64,000 nucleotides of DNA from Artemisia argyi (lineage: Eukaryota > Streptophyta > Magnoliopsida > Asterales > Asteraceae): positions 120,927,228 through 120,991,227 of the forward strand of contig CM060693.1 of NCBI GenBank assembly GCA_030686995.1, written 5' to 3'. The number at the start of each line of letters is the position of its first letter. The first letter of the stretch is position 1. Below, in pieces: positions 1-12,411 of this stretch. The translations under genes were made by a program, and so were the position numbers. The notes under the pieces were generated by a model. The model had not been told where the DNA came from. It worked only from the letters and a program-made list of their open reading frames with translations, and did not search any database.

Positions 1-3000
1 GATTCAACCGTTGCATTCATTACTTGCTATCTTACTTAAGGTGAGTTCATAGCCCCACTTTCGATTACTTAATTGTTTTACAAACCCTTGGGGGGAATAC
101 ATGCTATTATTTTTCTACTCGAACACGATGCTTTCTAATGTATGCTTCACGACGATGTTTTATTATCACTAAGTACCAACCTTGCTAAACCGATATCCTT
201 GATTATGAACCATTTAATCACTAGCAATAGTGAGCGCGAATATTAATAATAGGCCTATTGGGATTGACGAATCCCATTTGTTTTGACTAAGTGCAAACAA
301 ATGCATTAATATTTGAGATTTAGGTATGTTAGCAAAGTACCTACCGGGATAAATCTGCCGATCGATATTGGTACACGTTAACGTTATGGTGTCATAAGCT
401 TAGTGTATAATACATGTTCCGGGCATATAATAACGTAGCCTACCTGTTTTGTTTTCCAAACATTGGTGTGAGCCTATAACTCACACTACCAACATATTGT
501 GTTCAAACGATTTAACAAACTCTATGAATATCACTCAACCTTTGTGTTGACCTCTCAAGCATGTATTTCAGGTTCATGACGATCAAGGATGGCACGGAAG
601 GGCACGGATGTTCAAGAGGGCTATAAATTTTATTATCATTCAAAACTTATTTAATTTGTAAACATGGAACCATCTGGGACCTCATTTTGTAACCTCTGAT
701 ATTTATATAATTTGAATGATAAATCTTTTAAAACGACTCAATTGGAGTTCGTTTTCTATTATTGTGACTATTGTGCCGTCGAGTAACACCCAGTTCGAAT
801 TCCGCTGCATCCATGAATTGGGGGTGTTACAGAGAAAATCTAAGAAGTAGCTTGGTATTTATAGCAAGACTCTCAGCAGCTCTGGCGGATACGGCGGAAC
901 CCTCAGATGGGTTTCGTCCGTGTACCTCCAGGGTTCCGCCAGGATTGACAGAAGAGTCTTGCAATAAAGTATCCAAACCAACCAAGGTCACATCAAGTTA
1001 GTCAAACACACATTGAATCAAAGTAGAATGCTTCCAAAAATGTGTAAGAGCTTACGGGAAGTCAAACACACAAACTTACCACAAATGCATGATGTGATGT
1101 TAACATTTACTATTTTAAGCAATATGTAAATGTAATGTTTTTCTATTTTAAGAAATATAAAAAGTGTTGTGTTTTATATGAAATTTAAATGTAGCAAATG
1201 TCTAATTATGCAAGTCTTTAAACTAAAAGTATGTTTTACTAAAAACTAAAGTTTACACTTTGTCGTTAACAAAACTTAGCAAAGATCGTAAAATATAAAT
1301 AACGTTTTTAGGTGATATTTGTATTAACATTTTCTTTTTGTATACATTCAACTTTTAATTTTCCTTATATTGATCATAATGTTTAATAATCTGATAGCAT
1401 ATGGAAGCTCCAACCCAACTAGCTAAAGCCTATACACTCGAAACATGCACACAACAAGCCTACCAAGGCTAGGCCCCACCATAACTTGCCCAAAAAGCCA
1501 CTTCCTACGCCATACATAATCAGGGTTAGGCCTGAGAAGCATGATTCAGTCCATGACTTGCCTGGTAACCAAAGCCAAGATCGTTGCAACAACCACCACG
1601 TGTCATTACCTCATTCGAGTAGATCGAGGTAGCACCGTGAACATCTCGCAAATACGTGATATCGTACATGGGACGCCCCATGAACCCATCCTAGCCAAGA
1701 ATGGGGCACTATACGTGTCATCCTTATCCCCTCATCTGGATGACCACCGCGTGGATATCCCACAAACCATCTAATTGCATCTAAGGGTTGCACACAACCG
1801 TAAATGCATTCTTATAAATATCCAGAGATTATTCAGAGTCGTTGAAGTAGCCAAGTTTTTCACTGGAACTTTGATATTGATTGTGGAAAAACTTAAGAGG
1901 ATACTGACAAGGATTATTTGGTACATTTTTAAGGGGTCATTTAAGCCCAAAATCGTATTAATATGATCAAATATTGCCTCAAATCGTTTTTTTTTTTTGC
2001 ATTTTAGGTACTTGCGACGAAAAATCTAGAAATCGGCACTTTTAGGACGTGTTTGGACGAAAAAGTGAAGAAAACTACGAAGTCGCGAAATTCTATCAGA
2101 GATGGAGATCTGACGGCGTCACATGCTACAACATGACGCCGTCACTTGTTGCTAAAGCTGGATTTTTGGTTCAAGATTAACAAGAGATACCTCAGATGAA
2201 TTCTGAACACCTACAACCTGACTGCTTCAGGTGTTAATTGAAGATGAGAGTCACGTGTTAAGATAACAAGAGACGCCCCAGACACTTAATAAGAGGACGG
2301 CGTCAGACATAACGTGATGGCGTTAGAGGTTACAAGGTGATGTCGTCATAACAGCGACTTGCACAAGATGAAACCCTAATCACGGCGAGCTGACGGCGTC
2401 AGAACCTATAAGCTAACTACGTCAGAGTTGTAATCCTATATATATTTTTGTATGTTTTTCATAATTCGTGTAACATCTTTGAGTAGGGTTTTGTGGACGA
2501 ATTTGGCGGCTTTTGTAAGGGTTCTTCGGCCCCCAAAACATATGTTTCATTTAAGATAAGTTATTCGTTTAATCATTCAATATGTCTATGTGTTGTTTGA
2601 TTACTTGTATATCTTCTCTTCTCTTTAACATGCTAGCTTAAGTTTATTTGTGTTTACTTATATCTAATGAAACCTAGTTGTTGAATATTGATTTGTTGTC
2701 TCTTGTTTATTTGATTGTTTCACATTAGGCTAAGAAAACTGGCTGACCTCTTATATGTAACTAGCTTGAACGTCTTAGAAACGCAACCGTATAGTGCACT
2801 ATCAGTTTTTCTCATTGTATTTATTGCATGAATTGCGGCTTGTAGATCCTAGAAAACTTAATAGACTCTAAGGTTTTTAGGTGAGACTAAGATTCATAGA
2901 GTTGGGGACTTCGGCACCTCCCAACGACCAATATTAAGGAATAAAGCGCTTCAACTAAAACAAGGACGTGACAATTCGACAAATCAATAGGAGATAACTA

Positions 3001-3027
3001 GAGAGTAATTAAATCTAAGTAAACACG
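1..3027. other. Intergenic, decayed retroelement-like sequence
   Basis: I see no gene here. Short open frames (for example 771-1001 and 1541-1774) have no recognisable domain. The stretch around 770-835, ending in a GGGGGTGTTACAG-like phrase, resembles plant Ty3/gypsy LTR-adjacent DNA, and 1390-1800 is a GC-richer island with a TATAAATA box near 1815. The region 2640-3000 also reads like an LTR or untranslated part of a retroelement. None of these can be delimited by paired ends, so they are described as debris only. Confidence 0.4.
2105..2430. repeat. Cluster of TGACGGCGTCA-type palindromes
   Basis: The 11-mer TGACGGCGTCA or its complement TGACGCCGTCA, plus one- and two-base variants, recurs about seven times in roughly 325 bp (near 2111, 2134, 2293, 2312, 2338, 2391 and 2420). 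Each unit contains TGACG, the core recognised by plant TGA-class bZIP factors. A transcribed-looking tail (TATATAT near 2446) follows. The likely setting is the promoter part of a decayed LTR; function is inference. Confidence 0.6.
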
Positions 3028-3521
3028 TGTTGGGAATCATACTAACACTTACCACTGTTAAGCCTAGAAGAAGACACTGCTGAAGAATGTATTAGAAGTG
3101 GAAACTCATTACCACTGCTAGTACATATTATTACCACTGCTTACAGGATAATTGTTAGGAAACCGTGTATTAGATAAGTATAGAAAAGATCTTGTGTATA
3201 TTCTATTCTGTTAGTATTATACTTATCTTGTAAAGGACTATTTGTGTCCTATAAAAGGAGGTCCTAGGTTTAGGTTTATGTACGTATTAATAGCAAGAGC
3301 TTCAATGTGTAACCCTAGTAATATCCAGATCACTTGTATTATTCTTTATAATATTGAAGCTAAGAGTTTGGTTAATCCCTGTGTTCATGCTGTTTCATTC
3401 ATACACAACTTATACACTTCACTCATATACATCTTCTAAATACTCTGTAGTAAATTCCGCGTGCTACATAGTAAATACTCAAAGTATCTATCTAACACAA
3501 GGTGTGTGTTTAGATCCATCA
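3028..3521 (+). mobile_element. Ty1/copia-type 5' LTR
   Basis: The segment starts TGTTGGGAATC and ends CA. It has a TATAAAAGG box near 3252 and is followed after two bases by a tRNA-iMet-like primer binding site. This is the usual layout of a copia 5' LTR of about 494 bp. No matching 3' LTR is seen downstream, so the element is truncated. LTR ends were placed from the TG..CA rule and the primer site. Confidence 0.75.
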
Positions 3522-3523
3522 AG

Positions 3524-3536
3524 TGGTATCAAAGCC
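3524..3536 (+). promoter_or_regulatory. Primer binding site (tRNA-iMet type)
   Basis: TGGTATCAAAGCC differs by one base from the TGGTATCAGAGCC complement of the plant initiator-Met tRNA 3' end. It lies two bases after the LTR. Confidence 0.75.
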
Positions 3537-3850
3537 AGGTTCTGATACTTTAAATTAGAAGATCCGAAAATTACTCACTTTTGCAAGTCCAATGGAGATG
3601 GAGAACAATAAGTCGAACATTACAGTTCTATGTATGCTACTATGGTTGGGGTGATTTCAAGAAGAGGAATGCACAAACTTGTAATGACAACGATATTGAT
3701 AAAACTATTTCTATTATTATTGCTAAAATACTTTTCGACCATAGTTGCTATTGTTGCAAGGTCAATGTATAGTCAAAAACATGGGATGACCTTAAAAATC
3801 ATCGCTGCATCTACCTCAGGAATTGCAACGATTTTAGCACATACATGGAT
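3537..3850 (+). pseudogene. Copia gag leader remnant
   Basis: This is the internal sequence after the primer site. An ATG at 3592 opens a frame that is quickly broken, and no intact Gag, protease or polymerase domain follows before unrelated sequence begins. It is a short truncated internal fragment of the copia element. Confidence 0.4.
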
Positions 3851-4363
3851 TGGGGTATGTTAAATAAAAATCCTGAGAATCCGTGGTTAAGAGATAAACT
3901 CATTTTGCCTAACCGGTCTATCCACTTCATAGCAATGGTAACTAGTAATTACTAATATTTACCAATTAGCGCTACAAATAAATATTTGTAACTAATGTCA
4001 ACTGATTTGCAGTTACTGAATGTGATACTAAGACTTGCGTGGATGCAAACTGTACTGGATTTTCAAGAAGCCCCTTCCCTCCATAGAAATGCCTTAATTG
4101 CAATATTTGCGAGTTTGGAGATCATTCGACACGGCATGTGGAACTTTTTCAGGTCTAATTTCATTTCTAATGTTAATTCGTTAACATAGTTATATGACAT
4201 AACCTAACCTGAATCGAGCCACTTATAAGCAATTGAGTCCAATTTTACTTTTTTCATCTGGTCTACCAAGCTGAATTGCTCTTTTTCTTTCAAAATATCA
4301 GGACACACTAATGTGTGGTGTTTGAAGATCAACTAAAGCACCTAACCTATTGCTAATATACAC

Positions 4364-4527
4364 AAAATAGGAAAAATCTACCAAGTAAGCAACTACTTAT
4401 TATCCGAAAACATGAATAAAACTATTTATTATCAACAAAATAGGAAAAAGTCTACCAAATAAGCAACTACTTATTAACCAAAAACATGAATAAAACTACT
4501 TATTATCAACAAAATAGGAAAAACCTA
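4364..4527. repeat. Tandem repeat, 73-74 bp unit, about 2.2 copies
   Basis: Two near-identical units (4364-4436 and 4437-4510) begin AAAATAGGAAAAA and end ATCAAC. A partial third follows. They lie in the intron part of the MULE derivative. Confidence 0.85.
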
Positions 4528-4576
4528 CTGCTAATATACACAAAACGTAAATAATCAACAAAATAAGCAATTTTAC

Positions 4577-4601
4577 CCTTCGGTTCATCAACTGACTCCA
4601 T
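4577..4601 (-). pseudogene. Conserved MULE first coding exon (fragment)
   Basis: This 25-nt exon starts ATG and ends before a GGGTAAAAT donor. It matches in length and position the first exon of the Ulp1-like gene at 16514-16538, with similar coding (MESVDEPKG here, MKSVAESMG there). No downstream exons remain. Confidence 0.65.
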
Positions 4602-4689
4602 TATTTCAACAATTACAACAATTTATGGCGGTTAATGGCAGTTCACGGCGGTTAACGGCGGCGGTTAACGGAATGGACGGTTATTGAGA

Positions 4690-4746
4690 GATTGAGATTG
4701 ATAGATTGAGATTGAGATTGAGATTGAGATTGAGATTGAGATTGAG
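4690..4746. repeat. GATTGA-type microsatellite
   Basis: Repeats of GATTGA or GAGATT occur in the leader of the MULE derivative. A short version is present at the same place in the large MULE (16424-16442). Confidence 0.85.
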
Positions 4747-5259
4747 AAATGAGGGTTTGAAGGAAACGGGTGTGAGATTGAGAAGGAAATTATTAGAAAA
4801 AGTGAAGCGGTTGGGTGAGAATTATTAGAGAAAGTGAAAGGACCAAATTGCCCCTACGTTAATAAAAAAAAAAAGTTGGATTTATGAGGAGTGTAGATGG
4901 TAAAGAGATGGACGGTGGGAATGGAGTGTTGGGATCTTTGGTAAATATTGAATCTATAAGTAACTTTTGGCTTGATTTCATTCCTCTTAAACCATCTTAA
5001 CCAACACACCCAATTTTTTTTTTAAAAAGTCAACAAACACAACCAAATATTTGAAGTACCCAATACCATTCCAATTGCGACTTCAAAAAACACAAATTCT
5101 TTTAGCGGTGAAATTGTGTCTATGGGCGGGAAACTGAAAACGTTTTAAAAAAAAACAATACACCCCCAAAATAAAAACCAAAAGCAAAAAACACTATTAA
5201 AAAAACACCCTAATCTCTCACTTCATCCATCATCCATTAATTCATTTGCCAATCAAGAA

Positions 5260-8200
5260 ATGAAAAAGAAAAATGAAGAAGAAAGCATTTTAGCAGCAGC
5301 AAAAAGAGGATACGAAACAGCATTAGAAGTAGGAAACCATCAAGAAGAAGCAAGATGGGCGAATGTAATCGGTGATATTTATAAAAACCGAGGCGAATAC
5401 GTTAAATCGCTAACATGGTTACGTCGCGATTTCGATGTTTCCAATAAGTATTTAATTGAGAAAGACTTGTTGCCTACTTGTCAGTCACTCGGTGAAGTTC
5501 ATCTTAGGCTACAAAATTTTAGTGATGCTTTATTCTATCAGGTAGTTTTTTTTTTATATAATTTATGTTTATTGTTTGATGTATATGTTTTTAATGTATG
5601 CTGTTGGGGCGAATCCTTCTTTGAGGCTGTTTGGATTGGGTATTTTTAAGTCAAACAGTTTTGTGTCATCCAAACTGCTGCTGATTTGGGCTAGTTTGTT
5701 AGGGCGGAAAGTCGCGTATTTGGGTTAGTTTTTTTGCAGTGGCCGAACTAGGGGGCGTCCAGTGGCATCACGGGACCGATGGAATTTTGATTTGTGGTGC
5801 TATTTTTCGTAAAAGTTCCAAATGTTTCTTAAATGCACCTGGTTTAAAGGCATTGTGTTTCTAGAACTTGCTTAGTTGATCCGTTAGTAGGTGAAAGTAG
5901 ACTCCATTCATGTTGAAATCACACTTTTTTTTTTCTTCATTTTTTGCTCTTATTCTATGGTTAAAAATATTTGTGTGCACCCGGTCACTTTTAATTTTTG
6001 TTCTGCCACTGGTTTTTTGTGTAGTGAGATTTTAGGTAGTAGTGATGCCGAAAATTATTTTTAAAAGAGTTGGTGAATTAGTAATTGTATTTAGGGTTTA
6101 GGGGGTATTTGGGACTTTGTTTATAGATGGCTACTTATAAGCTGTTTGAAAATAAGGATTTCGGGAAATAGTGTTTGGATTTGCTTTTTTGGGTAAAGGG
6201 CCTTCCACCTGGTAAAATATACGTGTTTGGATTTGCTTGTTTTGTTAAAAATGCCATAGTAAACGGAAAGGATAATTATTTGCTGGAAAGCGTTAATCAC
6301 AAGGTTTTATGTTAAGTATGTTGGTAAAAAAGTAATATTAAACTAAATCTGAAGAAGCACTTCCAAATAATAAGTAGCTCACCACGTGTATGAGAAACTG
6401 CTTATTTTACCTCAATATAAGCACTCGAGCAGTAGCAATTTAGTTGGCACAAAACTGCTTCCGCTTAAGGATAGTAAGCAATTCCAAACACCCCATAGTG
6501 AAGTGATGCCAAAAATCCTTAAAGTAGGGAAGGGGGGTTGACCGATTGATAGGTTACATTTCATTTTTGGACCAAAACAATAGCTCTATCTGTCACAGTT
6601 GCCATATTGTGCATTTGGATAGTCTGCAGATTTAAGGGGTTATCTGCTTGTTTGTAAGCAGATAAGGGCTATAAATTAGATGATAAAAAACATGATAAAT
6701 GAGAAATTAAAGTTGGACTATATTCAGCATAACAAAGTTTGAATAAACCGAATCTTAGTACATGTTAGTATTTCCCTGATCTCATATCCCATTGCAGAAA
6801 AAGCATTTGGATCTCGCAAAAGATACAGATGACCTGGTTGAGCAGCAAAGAGCGAGCACCCAACTTGGTCGAACATACCATGAAATGTTTTTAAAATCTG
6901 ATAGTGATCAAACCTCCCTTCGAAACGCCAAAAAGTATTTTGTTCAGGCCATGAAACTTGCACGTACTCTCAAGGAAAACCGACGATCCAATATTCCGAA
7001 TAATACTTTTGTAAAGGAATACATTGATTGTCATAATAATATTGGAATGGTTGAAATGGATCTTGATAACTTGGAGGAAGCCGAGAAAGTTCTCACAAAG
7101 GGATTACAAATATGTGATGAAGAAGAGGTGGCTGAAAATAATGATGGGCGCACACGTCTGCATCACAATCTTGGTAATGTGTATATGGAATTAAGGAAAT
7201 GGGATAAGGCAAAAACGCACATTGAAAAAGATATTGTGATTTGTAAAAACATTGGTCATCGTCAAGGTGAGGCAAAGGGATTCATCAACCTTGGTGAATT
7301 ACATTATAGAGTGCAGAAATATGAAGATGCTCAAAAATGTTATCGAAGGGCAATGAATTTGGCAAAATCTATGGACGATGAACATGCTTTGGTTGATCAA
7401 ATTAACCAGAATATAGAGATTGTAAAAGAAGCCACTAAGGTTATGGAGGATCTAACGAAAGAAGAGCAGAATCTTAAGAAGCTGACCAGAAACATGGTTA
7501 CGGCAAGAGGCACATCGGGTGAACGGAAATGCTTGCTGCAGCAGAATGCTTCTCTTGATCGCCTTATAGAAAAATCAAGCACCATATTTGCATGGAAGAA
7601 GGTTCGTTTTAAATTATATTGTAACTTGCTGCTAAGTTCTTTGAATTAAAAAGAAATTATGAAAAGGGAAAATGACCTTATAATATGCAGGAACTTTACA
7701 TTTTTCATAATATGTTCCTAAGTTTATGTCAGCCTACTAATGCATCATTAATAGCATTGCGAGTTTGCCAAGAAAAAGAAGAAAATAGCTAGTGAGCTTT
7801 GTGACCAAGAGAAGTTGGGCGACTCATATCTAGTTATAGGCGAGGCTTATCAGAAGCTTCGTAACTTTAATAAAGCTAATAAATGGTACCATAAAAGCTG
7901 GGAGACCTACAAGTGTATAGGTAACCTGGAGGTATGTGCTTTTACTAATTTATAAAGTCGTATATCTAGTTTCACAGATTATGGGTTCAGCAAAGTACAT
8001 GTTTTGAAAGTGTAGATGGTTTTTCATGATTCAGTGTCATGTGTGTGCGTGTGCATGCAGCTTTTTACCTAGAAATGATTGGTCATTGCAGGGGCAAGCA
8101 TTGGCAAAGATCAATCTTGGAGATGTTTTGGATTCAGTTGGTAAATTTGAAGATGCTTTGGAAGCATTTCATGAAGGATACAGGCAAGTGTTGTTATGTT

Positions 8201-11200
8201 TAATTTTTAGTTTTCACTGATATTTATGCTGATAAAAGGACCTGTATTATAATTATTTGATAGAAAATACTTCTTTGCTAGCGTTTGTAAACACAAAATT
8301 TTGCTGACCAAAAACTTGGTGGTTGGTACCAATTTCTGATCACTCAAGCTACTGGGTGGTGCTTGATCTGCAAAATAAACGATGTAACATATTAGCCGTT
8401 AACTTTGTTTGATATCTTCATGGCACATTCAAACACATGGCATATGGAGCTTGATATGATTTCGCAATAAACATCAACAATATCCTTGTGCTAGATTAAA
8501 CTAAAGTCAAGTCCGTTACTGAACTATATATCATATTTTGCAGTAGTGAGTGAGGATTCATTAGTGCTTATCTAATCTTTTTTTGGTTGCAGAATTGCTC
8601 GTGAAGCGAATCTTGTTTCTGCCCAGCTATCAGCACTGGAGAATATGCATTATAGTCAAATGATCAGATTTGATAATGCTGAAGAGGCTAGGTAATGACA
8701 CAGTGTTATCTACTTACCAAACTTTCAAGTGTTTAGTAAATTTTATATTATATAGACATTTTAACTGGCCCATCTGGGCTTGCACAAGTGGTTGGAATCT
8801 CATCATTAACTAAATGTCATGAGTTTGAATCTTACACCTGACCTCTACGGCTCTACCTATCAGTTGCATATGAGTTGGGTAACGGGTCTACTGATAGGAT
8901 CACATTGGGTCTGGGTGGGTTGGGTTGGGTTGACATGCCCCCTGATTTTATGTACATTTCGGTAAAACTGTATTACTTACTATAAATTTTCACAAATAAT
9001 AATCTATTAAATCTCTGAAATCTATGATTTTGGAGGTTTTAACTTTTATGCGTTAATCATCAACTTAGGGAAATTTACTAATTACTACTGGTTTGACGCT
9101 TTCCCCTTTTTGCTGAAACACAACCCAACCAAATGGTTTAGATAGCTTCCTCTGATATCCAGGGTGCGTCGTTATGCGGTTGGCAAAATCTTCATCTTCA
9201 CGGGTTAGATTTCCTGTTTGTTTCTAAAAACCTTCAAGGATCAGTCACATACCTGTTTTTATAAATTTTCTGAGGGATCTTTTAGTTAAAAAAAACACCA
9301 CACTTTATCATCACGAGGTGGAAGTCATATGCAACTTCTTAACTGTGCATGCTGTATTACGTTTATAATAACTGATGTAACTATTTGCTCTTTTGTAGGA
9401 AGCTGCAGTCAAAAATTGACAAATTAAAGCAGTCTAGCAGTGAGTTTGAAGGAGTAAATATTCCTAGAGAGTCCTGCTCTGAGACTGATACAGAGGGAGA
9501 TGATGATGATGATGTGGTATTGATGAAGTCTGATTCACCAAAATTAAATGTATCAAAATCATATGAAAATGATGAGTTAGTAGATGATGATGATGATGTT
9601 CCTTTGGTCTCACTTCGTCATTCAAAAGGTTCCCAATTAAGAAAACAAACAAAGTCACCTGAAGCTACACCTAGTCGAAAACGGGGTCGCCTGGTCCTTT
9701 CTGACGACGAAGAAGATTTTATGGAAGAACATGTTGGCACTTCTACTGAATGTAACTATTTGTTAATTTTTTTTTTTCATAATAATTATCACATTAAATT
9801 TAACTGCCAAAATATATGTCTTTGTTTATTTGGTTGCAGTCAAGAGTCACCATCTGAATACTCGTGTTAATGAATTTCAGGTAAGATATATATCTTTTGA
9901 TTGTCTTTTTCATTATTGATAGTTGATGATCAAAGCTCAGTGGTTTTTCTTGACACATGACAGGATATCTCACCAGTTGCCTCGAAATCTGCAATTAGTG
10001 CTTCTAGCCCTGTACATTTGGAAGCATGTTCTTCTTCCCATAAAAGTAGGAGTTCAAAACTATCCACACCAGCTGAACAAGATTTCATATGCTCAACGAT
10101 TCCGTTTGCTGTGAATAGTCTCAAACATGATGCCGGTGTTTCTGCAAGTATCTGTCATAAGAAGGGTCCTTCTGGCTCTATTTTTGATGCTTGTGATGAT
10201 GAATCATGTGTGAGTATTCCATGACATTCTCACAGTCCACTTTAAATTATGGCTTGTTATGCATGTGGCTTGGTTTATGATTTGTTACATATAGATGGCT
10301 TATTCTATGAATTGTTCAATACCCATGTTATGAATGTATCAAGTTCAAACTAAATATTTCTTAAATATTGTTTGTTAATTCTCTCTTTGCTTCATTTAGG
10401 AGCCATAACCTTGTTAGTTGTTTGTTGCAGAAACATATTATATTCAAAGTAGAGGATGACTTTGTACACATAGAACCACGCTCATGTAAATTTGGTGATA
10501 AGCTGAACATGGAACATTTGAAAGTTGAAGTCGCATGCTTATACTTCTTGAAACTCTATAAAGAGAACAGGTCTAGAGGTATGTTCTTATTGGCTTTTAA
10601 TTTTGCTTTCAACCTGTTTTTGCTTCATTTAATTTTGCTTTCAACCTGGTTTTGGCTAGGAAGTTGAATGTAGGATTGTATCTAGAAAACATGCAATGAA
10701 TAAAATGTTCTATAATCAATATTTAGTTTTCAAGTTATCATTTTGAATACAAACAGTCTTACCAAATGCATTTTATTGATTAGTCAAATAGGAAGTATAC
10801 CTTTTAAGATTGGATATGTTTTTTATTGTGTGAAACCACCTACTTTGCTTCCTACTATTATTTATCATGTGATGATCATCTAAATACGGACATAGGTTCA
10901 AGTCTTGTTGGTTAACCCCTAACTGATATATCTGTTTTATTTTACCGTTCTCGTTGGCAGGCCTATTGCCAGTCATTCAGCATTTCAAGTGTGGGGGAGA
11001 AGTTGTAGAATCCTTGGATATGTTGAATTGCCCAGAAGAGGATTATATGTGCGCGAAATGCTGGGTTGACGTCTCTATTGATCGTATGTGTCCCATTTCA
11101 TGATTTCCATAGTAGAAGCTTATTATAATAACCCTGATTAAATGTGATTTTGTTTGTAGGTTGGGTAGTCAAGCGCTTAATGAAACTCTATGTTGATTGT

Positions 11201-12357
11201 TGTAATGATCTCTCTCAACCGCCCAACCTGATATTGCTCAAGAAGCTGTACAAGTTACAGGTACAAGTAGATGCTTATGTTAACTGTTTGTTTACATCTG
11301 TATTCATCAGATGTGGCAATTTCAACACATATATATCATATTTTCCATCTCTAGAACTAGTAATAAGTAAGTGGATCTTTACTATTACTTGATTATTAAA
11401 ATACATTTATTATCAGGTATCTGAGGATGAGATTGATGCCTCTGATTGTGGACTGGAAGATGTACCAGCGGCACCATTACTAAATGCCTTAAAGTTGCAC
11501 ATGACAATTGCTGCACTAAACATTTCCCACAATTCGTTAGGTGATAATACTTGAATCTTAGGCTCATCCAATAAGTACTTTGGTCATGCAATTTCTGAAA
11601 TGATTTTTTCTTACAAGCTGTATATATATTGCCAGGAATTGACAGTATGGAGAAATTAAAACAAGTATTTATGTCATCCAATCAGAAGTTTGGTAGTTTG
11701 ATTTTGGATTTGCACTGCACTGGCCTTAGTCAAACATCCTTAAACAAGGTATTATTTAACTTGATATTTTCACATTGTTCATAATATTTACCTTTCAGAT
11801 GCACTTACACAATTTATCTCTTATTTTTACCTCACAAATTGTATGTATAAGTCAATTCTTTGTTTAACGTATAGATGTGTGAATGCACTGAGCTTTTGTC
11901 TCGTTTGGAAGTACTTAATATCTCTGGGAATCGCTTGACTGATGGAAGTGCTTCTCAACTTTCCACAATATTGCAGAATTGCAAAGGTATTTCTGTTGTA
12001 TACATCTGAGTATCAATGCAGCTTAATAAATGTCATCAAACTTTGAGTCAGTTGATAGCTTGGAACTTTATTTAACCATATGCAATAAAGGGTGGCAGGT
12101 GTACTATTGCTGATGGTTTTTGTAATGGACTAATGGGTATTGGAAGTGATGTTTGATTACAAGTAAACTTTTTTCTTTTTCTTTTTCAGGACTTTATAGT
12201 CTAAATATAGAGCATTGCTTCCTCACATCTCGGACAATCCAAAAGCTAACCAATTCGCTAGATTCCGGATCCCTTCTTGAAGAGCTTTTCATAGGTAAAT
12301 GAATATATTGAACAGAGGTGGAAATTTTGATCTAGTTACTTAGAAATGGGTCATTTC

Positions 12358-12411
<54 letters not shown>

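Larger units (their letters stand above)
4310..4971 (-). mobile_element. MULE derivative related to the large element at 16166
   Basis: Read on the minus strand from 4971, this segment begins GCCAAAAGTT and then tracks the left end of the large MULE. Shared blocks include TATTTACCAAAGATC, the CAATCTCAATCTCT microsatellite, the GTTAACCGCCGCCGTTAA leader, and a 25-nt first coding exon with its splice donor. It therefore preserves one MULE terminus, a promoter region and exon 1, but no transposase. The other end is uncertain: a weak match to the large element's opposite terminus lies near 4057-4090, but no target duplication was found. It ends about 290 bp before the TONSOKU start codon. Confidence 0.8.

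Noticed and set aside
4040..4100. Other end of the TSK-upstream MULE derivative
   Set aside because: GAAGCCCCTTCCCTCCATAGA resembles the large element's right terminus, but no matching target duplication lies outside it, so the boundary was not called.
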